64,000 nucleotides of DNA from Amyelois transitella. Lineage: Eukaryota; Arthropoda; Insecta; Lepidoptera; Pyralidae. Location of the stretch: assembly GCF_032362555.1 (NCBI RefSeq), contig NC_083519.1, forward strand, positions 7,581,501-7,645,500. The letters are read 5' to 3'. Shown one piece after another: positions 22,584 through 34,500 of the stretch (the first letter of the stretch is position 1; the number at the start of each line of letters is the position of its first letter). The notes below the pieces were generated by a model that did not search any database, was not told where the DNA came from, and saw only the letters and a list, made by a program, of their open reading frames with translations. The position numbers were made by a program, and so were the translations under genes.

Positions 22584-25500
22584 ATGCTCCGTGCCCCGAA
22601 CGCACCCGCCGCGCTCGCCGCCGCGGCCGCACTACTAGCCGCGCTCGTAGGTAAGTCCCCAATGCGAATTTTTAATTTGGAACAATTAATTTTTTTTGCC
22701 GCAATAATATTTAGCCTTCTTTTTGATTTTGAGGGGCACATACATAAAAATAACATTGTTTTTGAACGTACATAAAATTGTTAAGTTGAATAAGCGGAAA
22801 TTAGTTTTGTTTTGTAGGTCTTAGTGTTATTTATATGGCAGTCGTAAATTAACCCTTTGCTTCTTTATCGAATAATTAATTTTTCAAACTTAGATATAAT
22901 TCTAAATTTGAATATCCCAACATCAGTCCTGTATTGTCGTGTCATAGATAATTAAGTTTGTTTAAAGTAGATTGCAGTGACCTATCTGCATAATAAACGT
23001 AGTCATTCAGTAAAACTTTTAAAAAGGCATTGGGAATGCAGCTCGCTTGCATTGTACAGCCATAATATTGAATTACAGCTGCGAGTGTCTGCGGTTAAGT
23101 AATTTTATCTTGAAGAACTGGGAACCAAATGGAAATAGGGCTGTGCTAACAATTACTCCACTTCAGACTCCAATTTTTCCTTACTTCCAGTAAACGTTTT
23201 GTAAAGCTCGCAAATTATTATGTATGTTATAATATGTCATTCCACTGTTTCACTGCAGTATATTGCATTTTACTCTGTCGTAATTTATCTGATTAAAATT
23301 GCCAACAACATTTTATATCACGAATCCCAAAGTGCTAGTATTAGTAATAGGTAGTTAATTACACGAAGTGATTATTGAAAGCGTGTGTGTAAATGTTGCT
23401 TTCTGGGTATGTTAAAATCACATCATACAATGTAGTGTAATTTCAGCGGTCGTTTAACTTTTAGAAAGTCAATTTAAATTATTTATCGTGATTGTGACAT
23501 CACAAAATTTTCTTTATCGACCTTTTTTTCCTTCTACTATCCTTGTAGAAAGTTTATTTAAATTCTTTACAGCTATCGACCTTCTTTATATTTTATTTTT
23601 AACTTTTAATATTTTTACGGTTAGTAAATAATATTAAATTTAACAGTCATTGTATAATCAGCAACGTATGCTCTTAATTAACATTTACCTACTGTTAAAA
23701 TAATGAATACAGGACGTTTTTTTGGTAATGGAACCAACAAGCAATAAACCATAACTCTCATGAAAATCTGTCGCCATTTGACGGCATTCGCCAGCTGTCC
23801 TGATTTCTACAAATTGCACGCGATAAAACATTACCTACTTTTTAACAATAAAAATTAACATTCTTACTAATAATGTAATTTCATTTCTCTACTTATACCA
23901 ACAGTTAACTGTTAGCACATTGTATCAATATTATGTTTTATTAACATATATACATATAATCACGACTATATGTATATCTTGGGGGTAGACAGAACCCAAC
24001 AGTCTTATTTGTCAAAATTAATACAGTTTAAATAAATAAACTATCAACTTTGTTGGTCACCATGGTCGTTAATCGTTCCCTTGACAAGAAGCTTAATAAC
24101 CTACAAATTCGCAGTTTGTTTTGAATCACAGAATAAGGCAGAGCGACCTGGCACATGGTGCGGACGTTCAATATTCTGTGTTTGCAATAATACGCGTTAT
24201 AATTGGGGATTCTTTTGTCTGTGTCCTTGTATATGAAAATAAATGGTTTTTGTTGCTGGCAATTCGCTTATTGCATTCATATTTCGAATAGTGACAGGTT
24301 GCTAGTAGCCCATCGCTTAAAGGAAAAAGCCTTTCCCTTGATTGACTTTTACAGTGTGCACGGGAAGAGAAGCAGCTTGCACAACTGTTTTTTTTTGTTA
24401 GTACTGTTCTGTTGCTAATAAACTATTAGTGTAATAATATCAGAAACTGATTTTGTGTTCCTTTAAACATATACAAAGTCAGAACAATACCAAGCCAAGT
24501 AGAAAATACATCCGAGATCATCCCGCCATCTCCTAGGTCTGCCTTCTCCTTGGCAGTCATCATTGTGCTTCACGTGGTCAGTTTGATCCACCATTTCAAT
24601 TACATTAAACAAACAGACAATCTAAATAACTAATAAGACAAACATGTTTGTGAAAAGTTAATCAAACATATTAAATGTTGACAGTGTGTAAACCACAAAG
24701 GTCAGTGTTCCTCACCGACAGAAATTCATCCTCAGAGAATAATCCTTAGTTTCGAGCGATTCAATCGAATGGATCCGTGGTAATGACATAAAATACGTCA
24801 ACACGCCTTTAGTTATTCACAATACGTGTTGAAAGTTGAAACGACTCCAATAATTTCAATAATAACAACCATTTTCGCCACAATAAATTGAGTGAATAAA
24901 AACACTTTACTAAAACCACATCAATTTATGTCTAGATGATATAATAATAAGTGAAAAGAGACATACACACATAAAATCAGGAAGAGACTAGGTACACCAA
25001 ATGAAAACAGACACTTTCACCAAATATTAAATCTGTAATAGTATATGTAAAAGATAAATATTGAAAGAATTATTAATTAATATTGTTGAATCACAAAAAA
25101 GAAACTCAAAACCGTCCCTAAAAATTTTAGATATTTTAACAACACAGGTTAATTGGAGTCCTGTTTTGCCGAGGTGCGACAAGGCACTTGTTGGAACAAC
25201 TTCTGTAAGAAGAAACGTGACTATTAAGGCAAAAAAAAACAAGTATGTGTATGCAAATGCGTTACTTTTGTTATTTTAATACAGAATAAGCTTTTAAAAA
25301 CGAAAAAACGTAATACTTTTTTGTGGTTTTCCGAACACTTTAAGGAAACTACCTGCCAAACAACTTTCTACAAGGTAATTTTTAAAACACACCTGCTCTT
25401 CTCAATTTTTTAGATTAAATTACTAAGTAAGTACTTCTTATCCACCATTATTCTTCATTCAAGCCAGCAATAACCAATACAATGTCTCTCCTGTAGGAAT

Positions 25501-28500
25501 TCGTTGAAAACATCAACATTTAAGTTCAAAGAAGAAATTTACGACGATTAATTTTTAACTTAAAATAATTCTTATATGCGTTTATATTTTCTAGCGTTTG
25601 TCGATACCATTCTTAACTTATGGTTTTTAAAAATTCTGAGTTTGATACAGATATACTTAACTTACATTTTAGGGGCCGTAAAAATAGAGCATATTTCTAC
25701 GTCAGCTGCACAGGTATAGTGCCTTGAGAATTGCGCTAGTTATTCTTTAGTCGCTTCCTACGATTTCCACATCAATACAAAGACACGAACACTCATTTTC
25801 TATTCTATTATATTTTATGATGATAAAATTGTTTATCATGCACATGTTTACTTAACACATAGATCGATATTTCTACTTAATTTAATTAGATTTCTTTGTC
25901 TTACAATATTGGATTAAACGGTCTTTGCAATATTACCTAACAGTCGTGATCCTGGAAGAATTATTTTAATTTTTCTTTCAATTTAAGAATCTTAAACTTT
26001 TTAAAGGAATTCGTCATTTTAAATAACATTTATAAGTACTTGTATGTATTGTAAACGTTAAAGATAATATAAATCTGTCTTTAAAATCGAAGGTAAATTC
26101 CCAAATTAAATTCCATTTCCAGAAGTTATTAGAGAGTATAAAAAAATCTTGCGAGATCGGCGCTGGCGGTGGCCATCCATCAAATTTGCAATTAATTTTT
26201 ACTTAGGCCTGGAACCGTTTTGTAGTAAGCATGAAGAAAACTGACATCCCCGATGAAGCATTGGCTTTAAGATTGATCATCATCGTCACTTAGGCCTCGT
26301 TGTTTTTCCACATCATCATCTTGGCGTTTGTCCCTCTTGACTTCCCTGAGGAAGAACCCTGGTCCTAAGCTGCATAGAACACCATGAACCCTGTTTGTCT
26401 TAGTGTTGGAAATCAAAGGCTGGTGTTACACTAGATGGTGGGTGTAAGTTTTTTTTGTGTTAGGATAAAGTGCTCGAAGCTCCCCCTTTCCGGCTGAAAT
26501 AAGAGGCAGAAACAAGTTGAACTAGTCCTATTCTTAAGTGCCGGAAACCAAACGACACGATAACTTACCGTACACGGCCTCAAGGCAAGAGATTTATTGC
26601 GACTCAAGAAATGTTTTAGGAATAGTCCATGGTTGTATGCAACTTCATGAACACAAGTAAAACGAGGATCACAACTTAAATGCTTTACGATAAGAAAAAA
26701 AAATACTTTTTCTGCACTTACCGACTGCATGGTAAAAAGGGTTGTAAGCGACGGGCTAGCAACATACGAGTATCACAATTTGAATCTCAATTCCAATATT
26801 AAGCCATACGAACGTGGCCTTTCTTTTCAAGACTGTTGACTCTGTATACTCCGTAAGTGATTATACATACATACATATAAACACATCTATATCCCTAGGT
26901 CTACCTCCCAAGGAAGGTAGACAGAGCCAACAGTCTTGAAAAGACTGATAGGCATCGTTCAGCTGTATGGCTTAAAAATAGAATTAAGATTCAAATAGTG
27001 GCAGGTTGCTAGCCCATCGGCTAAAAGAAGAATCCCTAGTTTATAAGCCTAAGTTTCATTCGTATACAGCAGAATATTATATGCGAATTGTTCAATGCCA
27101 TTAATTTAATTTCCCTTATGTAACCTGTTCATCTTTCAATCATATTTATAATGTTTATTAAAATGCCTCGAATGCCGGCAGCGAACTCCAAATTAAATCG
27201 CTTTTAAGCGCCCTAACAAAGGGTGCTAGGGTTGTCTCAAGGAAATAAGTTGTTGTTATGACATTTATACTAACTATGATTTAAATTATATTTATCCAAA
27301 CAATTACAACTTATTCCCTATTGGCATTTTGATAAAAAACAAGTACCTAGTAGTTTTGTAAATCTAAGAAACACGATTGCAAGATAATACAAAATATATA
27401 TTTTAATAAACCCTTACCTCTTCTTACAAAACAACCAAATCAATAACCGTTAGTTTACTAAAATTATAAGTTTGAATATACTCTAGACGCGTTTTGACAA
27501 ATTTTTAGGGCGCAACCCTGCGCTACCGCTATACGTTCAAAATGCCTAGTTTTGTAAATTATCTTTCGTGACCTAGACGCATTGATCCGTTCAAGGTTTT
27601 AGTTTTGTTAATATCTTCTATTTTCATACTCTAGATTACCCGTAGGAATTTTGCGATGCGATGCTATGCAGTCGGCCGCTGTATTCGCTCTCTTGGGTTA
27701 TTATGTTTTTTAATTAAGCATTCATACATATTATCACATCTTTATCCCTTGCTTTATAAACCTGCTTTTATTATTACATTAGAAATAACTTAAATTAATT
27801 TAATAACCATGATAACGAAACAAAATAATAACAAACTTGCGTTTTATTTTTCGCCCGTATAAAATGTGAAATCTATTGTATTGTACTGAACAATTGTTCG
27901 TGATTGTACAGTCTAAAGAGTAAAGAGATTTTAAGTTTAGATATTGAATTACCTACGTTTGTTCGTGGCGGAGTTCGTTAGCTACGATAATATACAAACC
28001 AGACCGAAGCGACCTTTGTGAAATATGAGTAAAGTTAGAAAAGTATGAGGAAAAATATTTAATAGTTTTTAAAAATTAATTTTCTACTATATGTTGATAT
28101 ATATTGGTTTTTATTTTGTGTTTGTATTAAGTTTCCTTTGCGGTATGGGAAAACATCGTGAGGAAACCTACACAGTTAGGCCATTAAATGTAACCATGAT
28201 TCAATACGGGTTAGATTCCCCTGCAATGCGGAGGACAGATGGAAGTCGCTTTGTGTAAAAAACCTGGGCCATTCCCCAAAGAGGTGAGGATGTAACCGGG
28301 ACTAACGTCAGGAGAAAGAAGTCTCCCGCATTACATCGTATTTCCATTACAGTTAGCTGGCTTTATAAGTAGCTAACTTTTGAAAAAAATGTTGCGTTAG
28401 TACTGACCTTGAGTTGGCACAAGAAATAAAGTGGTCGATAGAATAGCAATAAAAACCCATGGTCATATTGTGATGGCATTCACAACAACATATTTTGCAT

Positions 28501-31500
28501 CGTTTATTAATTGCAAGGAAAGTTTGTTGTTTATCTACTATTGCCATGCCATAAATACGAGACCTGTATATATGGGGCATTAAAAAAAAGAAAAAAAAGA
28601 AAAGTAGTCACTTCAGGAGTGTTTAAACGAACTTCGTAAGACTAATCGAGTTATTTTATAAGTCGACTAAGCGGTTTAGTCGACGGCTTTTCGAGACAAG
28701 CGAACTAGAACACGGAAATAGGCAATATAGCGACGAATTGACAACTGTATCCATCCAATTCCCAGCAGAGCACACTCGATGTATGTCGGCGTAAAAGTTT
28801 AATTAAGCCTTAAGACCGTCACACACGTAGCTATAATATATGAAAATATACTCACTATATTTTTTTTTTGTGTGTTGACTACTATATGTATGTGGTGGGT
28901 GCATGACGGCTATATTACTGTATATATTTTATATACAAACTTTTTATAATTCTTTCCAAGTATTTTGCAGACGTCGTAAATATAAATTGTAGCGGTGTGT
29001 GGTCACTCTTTTTGCTTTATTAACATTTGCAAATAGTGCAAAAAGTAAACTTTACAACACACCAAGAAATAAAAAAATACTTACATTGAAAAGTGATTAA
29101 TGGAAGACACTTCACTTACGACAGGAGGAAGAAGCATTGCTAAGTATAAATTACATTACTTGTGTGTGTGATGGGCTTAAACCCAGCAGTGAGAGTTCGA
29201 GACCCTCTTCGTTTGTTACGATGTCGTCAAAGAACTTATTTGAAAAGGTGAGGTCCGATTTACAGTGCAAAATTCAAACTTAGGACCAAATAGAGTTAAC
29301 CATGGAACAATAAATTTTAGATGTCAGAAGGTTATAATTATAATTGATGCAGTGTGCCACGCTAACAGATGCTCGTTGATTTATTTAAAGCTAATATTTA
29401 AAGATATTCTAAAGATTAAGTGCATTAGGAGCAAAAACAAAAGTGAGAAATGAAAACTTTTTCTCTACTATAAGAACTGCTCTTGGTCAGATATCATATC
29501 TGATATCCCTCTCAGTCGCAATATATACAATTCTCAAAATATCAAATAATCAAGACATTATATTTTCCAAAAAGCATATTCTAAAATATGATGTTCTCAA
29601 AATATCAAAATAGCTGGACATTATATTCGCGGAATCCGCCTTTTGCAAACTAGCCCTAACTAAATTAAATTTAAGAACAGTTAGTGACTTATCTAAATGG
29701 AAAAAGCAGATCCGAATGTCACAGTCATTTCATTCGGATACTACGAGTAGGTACTATGAGGCTAATATGTAGGTATTAAAAAAAATCAACCGAACGAATT
29801 TACCTTCTTTTTTGGCACATATGGAGCCAATGTGTCGGTATTTCTCCATGTGATCAAATAAATATTTACACGGCTGGCTGAGCACACCAGCGGTGTGAGC
29901 AACCTGCCCGCTCGATTGGTTCTATAGAATTGTTTTGTACCTACGAGATAGCAATACTACGATTCCTGTATTTACAGCATACAAAACATAATATTGTCAC
30001 GTATTTATCCTTTACAGGGAAGACAGCGTAAATTGTTATCATCTTCAGGCGGAGTGAAGGCACAAGCCTCTGAGGTCATGTTCAGCTGAATGATGAAAAC
30101 GAGAGATAGTGATACGATTTATTGCTCTCTCTTCCACTCTTTGTCATCTCTCATTCCTAGTTTTACCTTCCTCCATGCTTTAGAGGCCTGGGGTCCGCTA
30201 AAGTGATAGTGAAATGTAATGATTCATAGCATACAAACATCAAATACAAAAACTTACAAACGATCTACCATTTGATCTACATTTGTGAAGATATGATGAT
30301 TACTTTTCGTCGTCGTCGCCAAGTTTCATCGAGACTTTTCCAAGTAGGTATAAGACGTTTCGTTGCAAATATCCCAACTAATACTATAAATGCGACGGTA
30401 TGTTCAATCTTCTTGTAACTTGCATATATAACTCAGAGTCTGGAGAAGGAAATAGATACTTTACATCCCTGTAAAAACTATAGTTTTCGTGGTTACAGGT
30501 TGTATTCCTTTGCAGGCGGCGCTAAATTCTTGTTACGACCAGGTTTTGCCAGTTACTTTAAACATAAGATTCTTAGCTTCGTAGCAACTTCGTAGCAAAT
30601 GCTACGGATATGTAGAACTCGTCGTAGCACGCAATTTGTCCTTACGTGTAGAATAAACCACAGTCACTATTGGGTAAGCTTATATTTTCTATCTTTGTTA
30701 TTTGTGCTTAAAAGTGCGAAAGAACGTATTGGGGAGGAATTTCGCTATCTAGTCGTAAGATCGACCATCTTCTATTAGTTCTGGTTGGTATATAGAGAAT
30801 ATGATGAATTTAAATGTCTTACCTACTTGACTTCTAGTAGTTCAGAAAAAAAATTGTAATCGAATGTTTCATAACTGTAGACAAAGTTGTTTTAATTTGT
30901 GCTTGTTCTTTTATGTACTTTTAATAAACATCCATTTTGAGTTTATAACATTAGAAAAATCGGATCATGTGCTTGAACCCGCCGGCCAGCGCGACGTGGT
31001 AAGTGCTGCCACCTGTATGATTCCCATCGATATTATAGATGCCGATGGATGTCACACAAGTATTAATAAATCATTCAAAGAGGCAAGGAGGAAATATTTA
31101 TAAAAGTTTTATTGTTTTCATATTTTTTGAGCTTACCATAAAGTGAAGTTTCACAAGTTTCTGTGGTGTAATTGTAGCATGCCCAAATCAATGATGCTAT
31201 ACCAATAAAACTACTGTTTATCAAAGAGCATGCGAAGAAGAGACGAAATTCAAAAAAGTAGACTCGTAACAGCTAATGATGGTACGTCCATAGGCGGAAA
31301 AAGGGGGCCAGGGTAGATGGACCCAACTCATAATACAGTATTTTAAAATTTCAGAGCAGGTTAGTAACTACCAAATAAAGGTTGGTCGTAGCTAGAAAAT
31401 TATGTATATAAATTTTACTTGATTTGCCACAAAAAAAATCATACGATTTAAAAGAGAGATAGGTAAAAATCCTATAGCAGTTTCAACCAACCACCAAGGC

Positions 31501-34500
31501 CCAGGTCAGCATAATTTAATTATTTGCAGGGAAATGAATGGACCTCTCTAAAGGCATAGACTGGCACACATCGTTACATTACGATACCCTTCGATTAGAT
31601 TCTTACAACTGGTTACTCTATTTTTTTTTTTTTTTTTTAAGTTTTCCCCTGGGTGTTACACCGCACCCAGGGGGAGTTCATTGCATGAAACTCTCTGCAT
31701 GAAGACAGAGACATTAACAATCTTGGTTATTTAAGTAGTATGTGAATAAACTATTGCATTACTTTGTACTGAGCTTAAAGTCTACTTCTTATACACTATT
31801 TTTTAATTAATGTAGTACAATGTTAAATCTTAATAATCTAATCTTTGAATTTTACAACATCTTTATGTATCAATTTACCACTGTCTTTTATGCTTTTTAC
31901 TATCTGTTATATCTTATTACATCTTAATATACCATATATATCTTTCTTTATCCTTTTACATTTTATAACCAAATTAACACTATGTTACTCTATTCCCCCC
32001 TTATGACGTATTCAAAAAATATATGAGTAACATACCACACGGATTCGCGATTCAATTTAGTTGAAGAAGCGCCAGGTGAATTCTCCTGAGGAATTTTGTT
32101 TTCTTTCTCGATATAATTTTTTAGTAAATTTTATATTTCTATTTTATCTATACGAGTAACAAACATCTTTGAACACCTTTTAGATAATGATACAAACAAT
32201 TTTAAATATTCCAAATAAATGTCTCTTTAGTGAAACATTTAATGCGATATCAAAATTAAACAATATATATGTTACTGTAAAAGCCCGAACTGTGGTAAAT
32301 CCTAAGATTTTCCGGTAAAACCTAAGATTTACTAACTCTTAATGGCAAAAGTCCGAACAGTTCTTTTATTTCGAACTTTTACCACCATTCACTAGGTAAA
32401 TCTTAGGATTTACCTCAAGAGCACGGTAAATATTGAAAATGATTTTTTTACTATAAGAATTAAGTAAATGCTAGGTTTTACCAATGATGACTGGTACATA
32501 TTAGTTTTGGGAATAAAAAAAATATTATTCTTAATCATTTATTTCTACCTTTAGCATTATAATAGGCATGTATTTATGAATCTTACATAATTATGTATTT
32601 AAATTACAAACATAAAATATCTTCTCACAAACATAACGCTTAAGTTGGCTAATTAAATCTCACTAAATCGGTATGATTCTTATAATTTGGTATTTTAAGG
32701 AACAAAGTTGAAAAAAAAGACAATCGTCATTAATTAGTAGGTACTAAGTACCTAAGAAAAATATTATTTGTTACAACACGGAGTGCTATTGTGGCACTTA
32801 GAATTACAAAGTAATCCTGATGACTTGCAAGCGCATTTCTTCGACAAGCATTTTTTGAGACAGTTACATTTTTTGAATCCTTGTCCTCCAGTCAACGACA
32901 ATTTTCCAACAACTTCGCGAAGACTCACTTCTTTCTCTTTAACAACATCTTCTATCGTAATAAAATCTTCAGAGCATGAGGTAAACTGATTCTGTGTGTA
33001 AAGCTGTTTTAGTACTCCAATATTGGTACCTAGTTGGTAAAACTCGTTGTCCTTTACATCTATTACAACTGCAATGATGCTTTTCGGGTCAGTTTTAGCT
33101 CTGTCAATGTCCGGTACTTTCAGTCTTACATTTTGGCCAAGTTTCACATTTGGATTTTTATCAGACGACTTAGCTTTCATTTTTTCAGCAATCATTTTCA
33201 ATATTTACCGTGCTCTTGAGGTAAATCCTAAGATTTACCAATTACATGGTGGTAAAAGTTCGAAATAAAAGAACGTTCGGACTTTTACCATGGAAAGTTG
33301 GTAAATCTTAGGTTTTACCGGAAAATCTTAGGATTTACCACAGTTCGGGCTTTTACAGTAACATATATATTATTGGCACAGGTAAAACTGCGTCATAGAG
33401 TTTGAAATAAATTTAATATTTCGTACAATTAACACGTGCGTGACATTTTAGCAGAGTGGTAAATAGGCGGGTAGCGAGCCAAAAACCATTAAATATGATG
33501 TACGGGCAACGCCGTCTACCAATGCGGTATTAACAAAATATTACATATTTTGTGATATGCGTCATGGTTTCTCGTTACATAATTTAAACATGACTAGCGA
33601 CTAGCCCCGGTTTTGCATGGGTTGCATTAAAGATATAGACTTTCCTCAGAAAACCCTCTTTCCAACATTACATACAGGAACAAAATCCAACAGCAACTTT
33701 CCGTGATTAGCTCAAACATACTGACAAAGAAAACAGGGGAACTTTATAATAAGAACTTTATAATTAGACTGTTGGTAAGAAGTGTAAATTATAAACATTG
33801 AAAATTCTGAAAAAATATATTCAGTATACATAATATAAGACGGATACTAATTTCAAACCGAAAACTTTTTGTCAATCATCACGCAAAGCTACGACCGTAA
33901 AACTAAAAGAAACGAGTGGAGCCGTTGGCGAAAGTTAGTTCTAAAACATATGTCGTATTTTACTGTCTTATTGTTGTCAATTATTATCTTGAAAACGTTT
34001 GAAAATAATATGAGAGGTTTGACGAAGCTAGAGAAATCGGTAAGAATATTGTAACAAGTAAAAATCCAAAGTCTCTGCCTACCCCTATGGGAAAATGTTT
34101 ATCTTGAATTCACTTCACAAAAAATTACTTGAAATCCTCAGAAGAATAATATAGCAAAAAACATTATAACTTCGGCTTAGGAGAAATCTATGGGTGACGT
34201 CCGGAATACGGCAAAGGCCATTTATTACTGGATAAAGCTACCATACCAAGCAACATTAATTAAGGCAATAAAGAAATGTTAAATTCATGAATAAAAAAAT
34301 TTTTTTCGTAGTTCAAAATTAAGCTGCTGCTCTGTACTGATTTTGGAGCAAGACAAAGCCCGTCAAGCTGTACCTGTACCTAAACAGAAAACTGAGAAAC
34401 ATCCGAAAACGATGGGAAAAATGTCAACAAATTGACTTGCAGTATGGCAACCCAAAAAAAATCATTGCATGTGTTAAAAATTAAATAGGAAATGTCGTAA

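Larger units (their letters stand above)
32270..33363 (-). mobile_element. 1,094-bp DNA transposon with long TIRs, Ginger/KRBA2-like
   Basis: Bounded by TGTTAC...GTAACA, with terminal inverted repeats of about 175 bp (32270-32444 and 33190-33363) that are exact for the first 60 or so bases and about 90% identical overall by eye. It is flanked on both sides by TATA (32266-32269 and 33364-33367), a plausible 4-bp target duplication, although the flank is a TA run and so ambiguous. One intact minus-strand ORF lies inside. From memory, Ginger transposons start TGTNR and use an integrase related to Gypsy retroelements; the end sequence and the ORF both fit that group. The integrase core itself is absent, so the element is non-autonomous. 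Orientation is given by the ORF. Confidence 0.8.

Noticed and set aside
22391..22756. Ala-rich minus-strand frame over the VWC exon 1
   Set aside because: It mirrors the GC-rich signal-peptide exon; the plus-strand reading has a start, signal peptide and donor.
29161..29215. tRNA-like B-box word GAGTTCGAGACC
   Set aside because: No cloverleaf can be folded around it; at best a SINE remnant.
30864..31103. 79-codon plus-strand frame with [11 protein letters not shown]
   Set aside because: No family recognised, no splice context and surrounded by repeat-like DNA.
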